Assembly (NCBI GenBank): GCA_002733125.1
Contig: NVUM01000004.1
Location: forward strand, 77,357-141,356
From: Porticoccus sp.
GTDB lineage: Bacteria > Pseudomonadota > Gammaproteobacteria > Pseudomonadales > Porticoccaceae
Direction of reading: 5' to 3'
Length of the DNA stretch: 64,000 nucleotides
Made by a program: the position numbers and the translations under genes
Notes under the pieces: model-generated
What the model was told of the DNA's origin: nothing
Databases searched by the model: none
Seen by the model: the letters and a program-made list of their open reading frames with translations, nothing else
Part shown: positions 54,739 through 62,452 of the stretch, piece after piece
Layout: each line of letters opens with the position of its first letter
Numbering within the stretch: the stretch's first letter is position 1

Positions 54739-55161
54739 TCAAATAGCCAGATAACCCATTATCACTACTGCATATCGCAGGCCCTTTCCCGTGGCCACCA
54801 GAATAAAAAAAGTGCTGGCGGGGACCTTCATCAGGCCGCCGACCACGGTCAGGGCATCGCCACCTATCGGCAGCCAGGTCATCAGCAGACTCCATTTGCC
54901 GTAGCGGTTGAACCAGTTTTGCGCCCGCTCTATATCCGCCTTGCGGGAAGTAAACCAGTGGCGTTCTGAGTAGTCCCCCAAACGCAGCCCGATCCACCAG
55001 TTAACCCCTGCACCCAGGGTATTGCCGGTGGTTGCGAACAGCCACAGCAGCAGTGGGTCGAGTCCATCCCGAAGCTGGGCGACCAACAGAATCTCGGAAT
55101 AAAAAGGCAGCAGGGTGGCTGCACCAAAAGCGACGGCGCAAAGCAATAAATAATCTGTCAT
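54739..55161 (-). CDS. YqaA-family (DedA/SNARE-associated-like) membrane protein
   Basis: A 140-residue inner-membrane protein with the short YqaA layout of the DedA superfamily: FGAATLLPFYSEILLVAQL, GNTLGAGVNWWIGLRLGD, and a later WLPIGGDALTVVGGLMKVP re-entrant-like segment. Larger DedA proteins support membrane homeostasis and lipid transport; YqaA itself is uncharacterised. It diverges from the NlpE-META lipoprotein gene. Confidence 0.85.
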   Translation of the reverse strand: MTDYLLLCAVAFGAATLLPFYSEILLVAQLRDGLDPLLLWLFATTGNTLGAGVNWWIGLRLGDYSERHWFTSRKADIERAQNWFNRYGKWSLLMTWLPIGGDALTVVGGLMKVPASTFFILVATGKGLRYAVVIMGYLAI

Positions 55162-55432
55162 GGGGTTAACGGAGACCGATCAGTCATGGGAGAGGGACCT
55201 GTTTGAGCATGGGCAAAAGGGGTGCCGGTGAGCATAAAGACTATCGGGGTGCCCTTCAAACAGGAATACTAAAAGTTAATTCGGCTCAGTCATTTTATAA
55301 GTGGCCTGGCGCTATCCTCAAATGGATTAATGCTGGAAAAAAGTTCGGCGGAACCATAGGCTGTTGAAGATAACATGACCTGTTGGGCGCCAGTCGAAAG
55401 CACACCCCACTTTGACCAGAAGGATAAAATTT

Positions 55433-56269
55433 ATGAAGCAATCTATTACCGCGGATACTAACTTGTTCCTCCCGGTTCTTGCCGGGCTGTTGCTTTTTCT
55501 GGGTGGTTGTAATTTTGAGTCTAACCCGGAGGAACTGGCACCTGATTCACCCAAAGCCAACCAGTTAGTTACTGCCCAGCCAGCAACCAGTCACAACAGC
55601 TATGACTCTTTGACGTGGGAAGGCGTTTATTCCGGAGTTTTACCCTGTGCAGATTGCCAGGGAATTGAAACAAACATCATTTTGCACAGGGATAACACGT
55701 TTAATCTGACGACTCGCTATCTGGGCAAAGACGATCAGGTATTCGAAAATTCCGGCACCTTCCGCTGGAATGAAGCGGGCAGGGGGATTCGCCTTCAGGG
55801 TATTGCCGATGGCCCGGACCAGTACCAGGTTGGCGAAAACCAGTTGATCCAACTGGACAAACAGGCCCAGCGTATTACCGGCGATCTGGCGGATCAGTAT
55901 GTGTTGAAGAAAAGGGTTGCCACGCCAAACCACACGCCAGTGGCCATTTTTGCTTCCCGATGGCTATTGACCGAACTACTTGGAAAACCAGTAACCTACG
56001 AACCGCCTTGGCTGACTTTTGAGAAAGTGGACGGCAGAGTTACCGGCTTCAGTGGCTGCAATAATCTGGTCGGCAATGCTGTATTTGGCGAAGGAGGAAA
56101 ACTACGTTTTTCCCAAATGGCCGGCAGCCGCAAAGCCTGTCCTGATACAACCCGTGAAATGCAGTTCCTGCAGGTGTTACGGTCAACGGTTAACTACCGG
56201 CTAAATGACAAAACACTGGTGTTGATGAACGCCAAAATGGCACCGCTGGCAACGTTTGAAAGGCCCTGA
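55433..56269 (+). CDS. NlpE-like/META-domain lipoprotein
   Basis: A 278-residue outer-membrane lipoprotein. The signal ends in LFLGGC (lipobox). Residues about 60-140 match the NlpE N-terminal domain (WEGVYSGVLPCADCQGIETNI, with the CADC pair). Residues about 175-275 form a META/HslJ domain (WLLTELLGKPV, RVTGFSGCNNLVGNAVF, FSQMAGSRKACPD). NlpE relays surface or copper stress to Cpx; META domains occur in heat-shock lipoproteins such as HslJ. The ATG at 55433 starts the signal peptide. Confidence 0.85.
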   Translation: MKQSITADTNLFLPVLAGLLLFLGGCNFESNPEELAPDSPKANQLVTAQPATSHNSYDSLTWEGVYSGVLPCADCQGIETNIILHRDNTFNLTTRYLGKDDQVFENSGTFRWNEAGRGIRLQGIADGPDQYQVGENQLIQLDKQAQRITGDLADQYVLKKRVATPNHTPVAIFASRWLLTELLGKPVTYEPPWLTFEKVDGRVTGFSGCNNLVGNAVFGEGGKLRFSQMAGSRKACPDTTREMQFLQVLRSTVNYRLNDKTLVLMNAKMAPLATFERP

Positions 56270-56296
56270 ACCTGGGTTTTCAGCCGGATTTTCCGG

Positions 56297-56812
56297 TCAG
56301 TAAAACCGCAGGCCCGACAGCGCCAGATCCGCCTCGAAGGCGCGCCCGATAGCCACAAGGCCTATTCGTTTCAGTTTGCCGAGATTGAGCGGCGTCTCGG
56401 TGCGATGGGCAACGAAGTCATTGAACGGCAGCCTGAGCGTTTGCCATTCCGGTTTGACCTTGAAGGGCTGACGGTAGGACTGCCAGGGTCTGCTCAGTTC
56501 GGTGGTTCTCAAGTGAACGGCGTATTCCTCCGCCGGACCGCAGACATCCAGCTCTATGCCCTGCCACGCGCCATCATCCACGGCGGACTGATCGCCGGAT
56601 AAATCCAGCGCCATCTGCAGAAACCCGCCGTTATTCTCGAGACTTACCCGGCCGCGCATGCGCAGTGCCAAATGGTTGCAGATGGTTTCACGAGTCAGGG
56701 TGCCGTCCGACAGCCCACCCATCACGCCGTCGGTTACCAATCGCCACCGGCATGGATTGCCGTCGGAGGGGAGGACTGATTCAAGGCTGTCAAAGATAAC
56801 GGAGTTTGTCAT
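56297..56812 (-). CDS. CIA30-domain protein (NDUFAF1-like)
   Basis: A 171-residue single-domain protein of the CIA30 galactose-binding-like fold: WRLVTDGVMGGLSDGTLTRE, LRMRGRVSLENNGGFLQMALDL, WQTLRLPFNDFVA and LKRIGLVAIGR. In mitochondria the domain assists complex I assembly; bacterial stand-alone members are uncharacterised. The ATG at 56812 is preferred over the longer ORF-track start, whose extension runs through the inverted-repeat element and lacks family similarity. Confidence 0.8.
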   Translation of the reverse strand: MTNSVIFDSLESVLPSDGNPCRWRLVTDGVMGGLSDGTLTRETICNHLALRMRGRVSLENNGGFLQMALDLSGDQSAVDDGAWQGIELDVCGPAEEYAVHLRTTELSRPWQSYRQPFKVKPEWQTLRLPFNDFVAHRTETPLNLGKLKRIGLVAIGRAFEADLALSGLRFY

Positions 56813-56866
56813 AACGATTGAATGCCTGTTCTGTTGATGGAAGGTAAAACGTAAAGCGAGCACCGC

Positions 56867-57089
56867 AAAAGGGGTCGGTGACGACTGAGAATTATTCTTG
56901 TTAGCTGTCCCGCTTAATTGGATGAGGAAGCTCACTGCTACATGCTATTCAAAAAGCTTCCATGTTTTCAACGCTCCTGATTTCCAAGCAGATTGGAAAG
57001 GTACGAGGAAGAAGACCTAATCATATAAAAGCCAGGAAATCAGTGAAAATTAAATGGGAATGATTCTTAGTTGTCACCGACCCCTTTTT
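56867..57089. mobile_element. MITE-like element with 31-bp terminal inverted repeats
   Basis: AAAAGGGGTCGGTGACGACT (56867 onward, 31 bases to 56897) reappears inverted at 57057-57087 with 28 of 31 bases matching. The roughly 160 bases between contain no ORF. The right-hand copy extends left into CAGTGAAAATTAAATGGGAA (57041 onward), which is itself repeated inverted at 58529-58567. This looks like a short non-autonomous element or a remnant of an IS200/REP-type transposable unit. No transposase is encoded. Confidence 0.65.
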
Positions 57090-57484
57090 ACAGTCAGTCA
57101 TCATTGAGTAGGATCTTATATCTCCGTTTCTTTGGGCATATATGCCCTGTTCCAGCTTTGTTTCATAGGCTTTCTGTAATTTTTGGCGGGGTTCTTTTTA
57201 AAGAAGGAAAACATAGGCATTTATCCATAGTAAGTTGTCTTGCCTGTACGTATATAAATGGTTTTCGGTTCTTCCCTTGATGCCTCAGTGGAAACATCAC
57301 GGGGTGAGCAGAGAGGTTAAGCGTGGTTGATAGAAGGAGTGGTGGCTTTGCTGCCCGCCTTATGTAAGATGATGAAGCATCTGCGATGTATTGGTATGGC
57401 TGGGTTCTGGCCATTGCGTGTTTGATTCCATCCAGGGGAATAAATCCTGAGGTTGGCTGTTAGCAAGAAGGCGATGAAAACGTT
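57090..57484. other. AT-richer intergenic region with a 14-bp palindrome
   Basis: No gene recognised in the 395 bases before the patatin gene. A perfect palindrome GGGCATATATGCCC occupies 57134-57147 and could be an operator. AGAAGG at about 57465-57470 is the likely ribosome-binding site of the downstream gene. Base composition is visibly lower in GC than the rest of the window. Confidence 0.5.
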
Positions 57485-58381
57485 ATGCCGGAAAATTCCA
57501 AAAAAACAGTATCCCTGGTTCTGGGAAGTGGCGGTGCTCGTGGCCTGGCCCATATCGGTGTCATTGATTGGCTTGAGAAAAACGACTTCAAAATAGAATC
57601 CGTTTCAGGTTGTTCAATAGGGGCGCTTGTGGGAGGTATTTACGCCGCTGGCAAGTTGGACGATTTTGAAAACTGGGTGCGTGAAATCACCAAGGTCGAT
57701 GTTTTCAGATTGCTTGATCTTTCATGGGATAAAAGTGGTCTTGTTAAGGGTGACAAGCTGTTCGACAGGCTAAGGGAGCTTGTGGGTGACGTGGCTATTG
57801 AGGACTTGCCTATGGCCTATACTGCCGTGGCCACCAATGTGTCGGTTGAAAAGGAAGTCTGGATGAATTCCGGGAAGCTGTTTGATGCTATTCGGGCATC
57901 TATTTCGCTACCGCTGCTTTTCACTCCCTTTAATTATCAGGGGGTCGATTTGATTGATGGCGGCGTGTTAAACCCTGTCCCGATCGCACCCACCTTTAAT
58001 GATCGAACAGATCTGACCGTGGCCGTGAACCTTGGCGGGAAGGTGGATAAAAAGCACGAATCAGCAGAAAGCGAGGACTCATCGGAGGAACATGCATCGC
58101 CGCTGCTGGAGAAAGTCTCCGATTTTGTGAAAAGCGTTAAGGGTTCGCCAGTAAAACACGTTGGCAAAGACTGGGATGCCTATGATATTGCCAATCAGGC
58201 CTTTGACACGATGCAAAGTGCCATAGCAAGACAAAAGCTGGCAGCCTATCCGGCCGACTATTTAATAGAAATACCCAGAAATGCCTGTGGAACCGTAGAG
58301 TTTGATCGCGCTTCTGAAATGATAGAGCTTGGATACAAAAGTGCCGGGGAAAGCTTGAGTAACATCACCGGTAAAACCTGA
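57485..58381 (+). CDS. Patatin-like phospholipase (RssA-like)
   Basis: A 298-residue serine lipase of the patatin fold. The oxyanion motif is LGSGGARGLAHIGVI, the nucleophile Ser is in SGCSIGALVGG, and the dyad Asp in LIDGGVLNPVP. C-terminal residues about 190-215 form an acidic, Ser/Glu-rich insert (SAESEDSSEEHAS). It has no signal peptide and is probably cytoplasmic or secreted by an unidentified route. Base composition is lower in GC than its neighbours. It is bracketed by inverted repeats and next to tRNA-Phe, so it was probably acquired as cargo. Substrate is unknown. Confidence 0.88.
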   Translation: MPENSKKTVSLVLGSGGARGLAHIGVIDWLEKNDFKIESVSGCSIGALVGGIYAAGKLDDFENWVREITKVDVFRLLDLSWDKSGLVKGDKLFDRLRELVGDVAIEDLPMAYTAVATNVSVEKEVWMNSGKLFDAIRASISLPLLFTPFNYQGVDLIDGGVLNPVPIAPTFNDRTDLTVAVNLGGKVDKKHESAESEDSSEEHASPLLEKVSDFVKSVKGSPVKHVGKDWDAYDIANQAFDTMQSAIARQKLAAYPADYLIEIPRNACGTVEFDRASEMIELGYKSAGESLSNITGKT

Positions 58382-58528
58382 AAGCGCGATGGTTACAAAA
58401 TATTCCAGTGGATAAAAATTCGCATCAATCACGTTTTGCTGGCGAGTCCATTCCTTAGTGGTGTCATCAAATCCCATTTGTCGAGGTGTACATGTTTGTC
58501 GCAATGAACCGTTTTAAAATCGCGCTGC

Positions 58529-58567
58529 GGAGACAACTGAGAACCATTCCCATTTAATTTTCACCGG
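58529..58567 (-). repeat. Inverted copy of the element end, right of the patatin gene
   Basis: The reverse complement shares about 34 of 38 bases with 57041-57078 (core GTGAAAATTAAATGGGAATG). With that copy it brackets a segment of about 1.5 kb containing the patatin gene. It ends about 100 bases before the tRNA-Phe gene. Confidence 0.75.
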
Positions 58568-58633
58568 TCTTCTGGCTTTTACATGGCCCGGTCTCCTTCC
58601 CAGCGCACAATTTTGGCACAGTCCAGAAATGAA

Positions 58634-58661
58634 AAAGGCCCGCGACTTGTCGCAGGCCTTT
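58634..58661 (-). terminator. Terminator of the tRNA-Phe gene
   Basis: AAAGGCC-GCGAC/GTCGC-GGCCTTT extended hairpin, followed on the minus strand by a run of T residues. It starts five bases after the tRNA CCA end. Confidence 0.85.
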
Positions 58662-58665
58662 AAAA

Positions 58666-58741
58666 TGGTGCCCAGAGGCGGAATCGAACCACCGACACGA
58701 GGATTTTCAATCCTCTGCTCTACCAACTGAGCTATCTGGGC
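58666..58741 (-). tRNA. tRNA-Phe (anticodon GAA), CCA encoded
   Basis: 76 bases reading GCCCAGATAGCTCAG on the minus strand. The acceptor stem GCCCAGA pairs with TCTGGGC, the anticodon loop is GATTGAAAATCC giving GAA, the T arm contains GGTTCGATTCC, and the 3' CCA is encoded. The ORF listed over it on the same strand is a shadow. Such genes are frequent integration sites and the patatin cassette lies right beside it. Confidence 0.97.
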
Positions 58742-58773
58742 ATTTCTACCAGTGGTAACTGGCGAAGGCGCGT

Positions 58774-58802
58774 ATTAAACCTTCTCATATTTCCAGCGTC
58801 AA
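58774..58802 (-). promoter_or_regulatory. Strong promoter of tRNA-Phe
   Basis: Minus-strand TTGACG and TTTAAT with a 17-base spacer, followed by a GC-rich discriminator (ACGCGCC) of the kind seen at stringently controlled stable-RNA promoters. It lies between the yggX stop and the tRNA. Confidence 0.75.
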
Positions 58803-58817
58803 GGGTGGGCGCGGAAA

Positions 58818-59090
58818 TTATTCTGCAGGCGGTACGTAGCCCTCCGCCTGGTCGATGTCCTGACCGGAGAGAAACCTGTCCCGCTGTTCGTTCAGGTAGG
58901 TGCGGGCGGTCATGTCCATCATGTTGAGGTGTTTCTCGTTGATCAGGCGGGTCTGGTGTTCGAGCCATTCCAGCCAGGCCTGTTTGGAGACGTGTTCGTA
59001 GATATCCTGTCCTTTGGGGCCGGGGAAGGGCGGTGCATCGAGTCCTTCCAGTTCCCGGTTGAGCTTTTTGCAGTGAACCATACGTGCCAT
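58818..59090 (-). CDS. yggX: Fe(2+)-trafficking protein YggX
   Basis: A 90-residue cytoplasmic protein that protects iron-sulfur clusters from oxidants. The sequence MARMVHCKKLNRELEGLDAP with the conserved Cys, and QAWLEWLEHQTRLINE, is the family signature. It starts four bases after mutY stops. MutY itself is an iron-sulfur protein, and the pair is conserved in gammaproteobacteria. Confidence 0.97.
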   Translation of the reverse strand: MARMVHCKKLNRELEGLDAPPFPGPKGQDIYEHVSKQAWLEWLEHQTRLINEKHLNMMDMTARTYLNEQRDRFLSGQDIDQAEGYVPPAE

Positions 59091-59094
59091 GGGA

Positions 59095-60162
59095 TTACCT
59101 TGTTGATTGGTTGGGTTGTTGCCGTTCTTGCAATTCCTGTAAAAGTTGCCTGACGGGCTGGGCGGTGCCCACCGCCAGTGTTGACTGGGGGTTATACCAG
59201 ACCAGCGCGCTGGTATCCATGACCTGCTGCTGTGGCTGAACGGTGATCAGCGCCGGTTGGTAGTCCAGATGGTAATGGCTGAAGCTGTGGCGTCGGCCGG
59301 GCAGTAACTCCCAGTCTGTTGCGCGGTAACCGAGGCTGTTACAGGTCTGTTCTATCTCGCCTTTATGGTCGCATTGGGGAAACACCCAGAGTCCGCCCCA
59401 CAGGCCACTGGCGGGGCGCTGTTGCAATAGCACTTCCCCTACCGGGTTTTGAATGACCAGAAAGAGGCATTGGCGAACCGGCTGCTGTCGATGGGGCTTT
59501 TTGCCGGGGTAGCGGGTGGGTGTGCCCTCTGCCAGTGCTTTGCATTCCTCTGACAGCGGACATTGGCTGCAGGCCGGTTTGCTGCGGGTACAGAGGGTGG
59601 CGCCGAGATCCATGATTGCCTGGGTGTAATCGCCAAAGCGCAGCGCTGGGGTATGTTGTTCGGCCAACTCCCAGAGTTGTCTGGCGACTGATGTCTGGCC
59701 GGGCCAGCCGTCGATGCCATGGTAGCGGGCGAGCACCCGTTTTACGTTGCCGTCGAGGATCGCAGCCCGCTTGTCGAGTGCAATGGCACAGATGGCACCA
59801 GCGGTGGAACGGCCGATGCCGGGCAGTGCCATTAATTGTTCCTGGGTATCCGGAATAACACCGCCATGTTCTGTGCAAACAAGCTGTGCCGAGCGATGCA
59901 GGTTGCGGGCCCGGGCGTAGTAACCGAGACCGGTCCACTGTTGCAACACGTCATCGAGCGGGGCTTTTGCCAGTGATGAAATGTCGGGGAAACGCGCCAT
60001 GAACCGCTGAAAGTAGGGGATCACGGTGCTGACCTGGGTTTGTTGCAACATGATCTCCGACACCCATACCCGATAGGGGTCTTTGTTCTGTTGCCAGGGC
60101 AAGTCCTTGCGGCCGTGCCGGTCAAACCAGCACAGCAGCTGTTCGGAAAATATTGCGGACAC
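59095..60162 (-). CDS. mutY: A/G-specific adenine DNA glycosylase
   Basis: Removes adenine mispaired with 8-oxoguanine. The 355-residue protein has the catalytic Glu in [14 protein letters not shown], a helix-hairpin-helix ([20 protein letters not shown]) and catalytic Asp in [13 protein letters not shown], and a C-X6-C-X2-C-X5-C iron-sulfur site ([17 protein letters not shown]). The C-terminal Nudix-like domain for 8-oxoG recognition follows. The GTG start overlaps the asmA stop by one base (TAGTG). Confidence 0.96.
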   Translation of the reverse strand: MSAIFSEQLLCWFDRHGRKDLPWQQNKDPYRVWVSEIMLQQTQVSTVIPYFQRFMARFPDISSLAKAPLDDVLQQWTGLGYYARARNLHRSAQLVCTEHGGVIPDTQEQLMALPGIGRSTAGAICAIALDKRAAILDGNVKRVLARYHGIDGWPGQTSVARQLWELAEQHTPALRFGDYTQAIMDLGATLCTRSKPACSQCPLSEECKALAEGTPTRYPGKKPHRQQPVRQCLFLVIQNPVGEVLLQQRPASGLWGGLWVFPQCDHKGEIEQTCNSLGYRATDWELLPGRRHSFSHYHLDYQPALITVQPQQQVMDTSALVWYNPQSTLAVGTAQPVRQLLQELQERQQPNQSTR

Positions 60163-62342
60163 TATTGGAAAATACCCTTGAGCACCTCATCGATGAGTTG
60201 TTTTTTGGGGTCTTGTTCTTTACTGGTTGGGGACTCTTTATCAGCTGAGGGCTCTTCATTGGCTGAGGGCTCTTGTTTGGTTGAGGACTCCTCCGTGGCT
60301 GAAGGCTCTTCAACCGCTGATGGCTCTTTATTGGCTGAGGGCTCTTCTGTGGTTGTAGATGGCTGTTTCAGGTATTTGTCAAACAGCTTTTCCTTGAGAA
60401 GGTCCTGCACTTTGCCCTGAATCAGCTGGTTGATGAATTGCTTGTCCGGCAGGCAGCTGCCCCCGCCGTTTTCGGCAAATGAGCCGGTACAGCGGAATGG
60501 GATGTCCCGGTTCTGGATGGATTTGCTTTTGATCGTACAGCCAGTCTCCGAGGTGGTATCGCCGCGCAGATTGGCCTTGATCAGCATGTCGTAGGTTTCC
60601 CTGCCGAGATGGGCGGAGCCGTTGCCGGAAACCAGCAGGTTGCCGATGCCGGTGGTAAAACCGGGCAGGGTAATCTGCTGGTCCTGCCATTTGATGGTGC
60701 CCTGCATGTCCTGCAGGGTGGTGTGGTTTGGCCAGGTTTTGCCGGTCAAGGTTCTGCCCTCTACGAGGGAGGCCATTTCACAATAATTTTTTTCCACATT
60801 GATGTTGTCGACCTGTAGCTCCGAGAAGCTGAAGTCGCCGTTGCCGTTCATGTTGTCCAGCAGGGCTTCGCTGCTGTCGCCGGCGCTGTTGCCGGTGAAA
60901 TTCATGGTCAGCTTGCCGTGGATGTCGCCCTGCTCGGCCAGTGTCACCAGCGCTTTGTGCAGGTCTATTGCAGCGACGTTCTGGGTGAAGCTGACGGTTG
61001 GGGTGGCCCTGCCAAGGTCTGCCCTGGCGGTGGTTTTGAAGGTGCCGGCAAATATGCCGCCGGAGAGTTCGCTGACTTGCACCACTTTGCCATTGGCCAG
61101 CAGTTTGAGGAGGAGGTTGTCCACGCGGATGTTATCCGCCGTCAGGCTTGCCAGGCTCAGTTCCACTTCGCCCTTGCCGCCTTCGAGCAGTGCCAGTGGT
61201 GCCAGCAGTGGGGTGAGGAGGGCGGCCTGCTGTTCGGTGGATTCCGTTTCGCTGGTGGCGGGCAGGACAAGGTGATTGCCCTCTATTTTCATGGATAGCT
61301 GGCGAGTCCCCTGGAGTTGCATGGTCATGTTGCCGGTTGCATTAAATTCGTCCAGCGCCAGTTTCAGGTTGCTCAGGGCGACGGTTTTTTCCGATACCGC
61401 AAACGTGCTGCTGATACCAACCTTTTTGAAACCCTCCGGCGTCTCCATCTGCAGCTCTGCCAGAATCAGATTCTGCAATGACAGTTCGCCCTGCAGCGCA
61501 GGTGTGGTTTGCAGTCCTGCGCCATTGACCGCGCCAGTGATGCTTGCCGATCCCAGCTTGCCGGTGATGTCTGTGACGGAGAGGCTGTCTGTGTCACCTT
61601 CATAATCGGCATTGAACTTCAACGTCAATGGCAGTTTCTCCAGCCCTTTTACCGATAGTCTGGCATCGGAAAGGGTGAGTTTTTGTGGACTGGCCTCAAC
61701 GGCGACAAAGGATTGCAGTGTGACTTGCAGGGTCGGCTGGTCGGGGAGCGCGGTGATGAATTCGAGGTTGATGGCAAAGGGTTTGCCATCGAGATTGAGT
61801 TTTGTGCTGGTAAAGTTCAGTTGTTCGAATATCCGGTCAGGTGCGTCTGGTGATGTCACGGTGATCCGGCTATCGGTCAGGGAGATTTCATCAATGGCCA
61901 GCTCAAAAGGCAGGCCACCGGTTTTTGTGTCACTGGTAGCGGCAGCGGCCCCGGGCAGTGCCGCCACATTGGCGGCTTCGGCGGCTGTTTTTGTGCGGAT
62001 ATCGGCACCATCAAAGGTGATCGCTTGCAGGCGAACAGTGCGTGTCAGCAGTGCTCTCCAGTCGAGGATCAGGCTGGCTTCCCGAAATTTTATATCGGGT
62101 ATTCCGGTATTTTCTTTGGTGGCGGTGAGTGATGAGCTGCCCGCTTGAACGGCCAGATTGGGAAAGAACGACCAGCTCAGGTCGCCGTCTATTTTCAGCT
62201 CGAGATCGTTCTGTCGGGCAAGTTTTTCCAGTTCAGGTTTGTAGGTGTTCGGGTCGACGCCAAATAGCAGAAAAGTTACGCCCCCGGCCACAACCAACAT
62301 CAACACCAGTAACATTACCAATATAATTCTTAGCAGTTTCAT
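60162..62342 (-). CDS. AsmA-family envelope protein with a repetitive C-terminus
   Basis: About 726 residues. An N-terminal TM helix ([22 protein letters not shown]) anchors a large periplasmic AsmA domain with [21 protein letters not shown] and [20 protein letters not shown]. AsmA-like proteins resemble bridge-type lipid carriers between membranes. Residues about 660-705 form an acidic Pro/Ser/Glu repeat tail encoded by 18-bp tandem units, then a final amphipathic helix ([14 protein letters not shown]). The ATG at 62342 with GAGAG upstream is preferred to the GTG at 62351. The stop overlaps mutY. Confidence 0.9.
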   Translation of the reverse strand: MKLLRIILVMLLVLMLVVAGGVTFLLFGVDPNTYKPELEKLARQNDLELKIDGDLSWSFFPNLAVQAGSSSLTATKENTGIPDIKFREASLILDWRALLTRTVRLQAITFDGADIRTKTAAEAANVAALPGAAAATSDTKTGGLPFELAIDEISLTDSRITVTSPDAPDRIFEQLNFTSTKLNLDGKPFAINLEFITALPDQPTLQVTLQSFVAVEASPQKLTLSDARLSVKGLEKLPLTLKFNADYEGDTDSLSVTDITGKLGSASITGAVNGAGLQTTPALQGELSLQNLILAELQMETPEGFKKVGISSTFAVSEKTVALSNLKLALDEFNATGNMTMQLQGTRQLSMKIEGNHLVLPATSETESTEQQAALLTPLLAPLALLEGGKGEVELSLASLTADNIRVDNLLLKLLANGKVVQVSELSGGIFAGTFKTTARADLGRATPTVSFTQNVAAIDLHKALVTLAEQGDIHGKLTMNFTGNSAGDSSEALLDNMNGNGDFSFSELQVDNINVEKNYCEMASLVEGRTLTGKTWPNHTTLQDMQGTIKWQDQQITLPGFTTGIGNLLVSGNGSAHLGRETYDMLIKANLRGDTTSETGCTIKSKSIQNRDIPFRCTGSFAENGGGSCLPDKQFINQLIQGKVQDLLKEKLFDKYLKQPSTTTEEPSANKEPSAVEEPSATEESSTKQEPSANEEPSADKESPTSKEQDPKKQLIDEVLKGIFQ
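60232..60357 (-). repeat. Seven tandem 18-bp repeats within asmA
   Basis: Seven consecutive units related to GGCTCTTCATTGGCTGAG on the plus strand encode the EPSAxE-type hexapeptide tail of the AsmA protein on the minus strand. Units differ by a few bases. In-frame 18-bp length allows copy-number change without breaking the gene. Confidence 0.85.
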
Positions 62343-62452
62343 GGGTATCACTCTCTGTCCGGGAAAGCCAAAACGGCCATTGCAGGCAACTATGTTACTC
62401 GCAATGGCCGTGATTGTTTACCGATACGCGACGACTTGGCGCCGCTGCCGGA

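Noticed and set aside
58514-58726. 70-codon ORF over tRNA-Phe
   Set aside because: Most of its start is the translated tRNA sequence; the tRNA fold is unambiguous.
56867-58741. Prophage or integrative element at tRNA-Phe
   Set aside because: No integrase, phage gene or duplicated tRNA 3' end was seen; only one cargo gene lies between the repeats.
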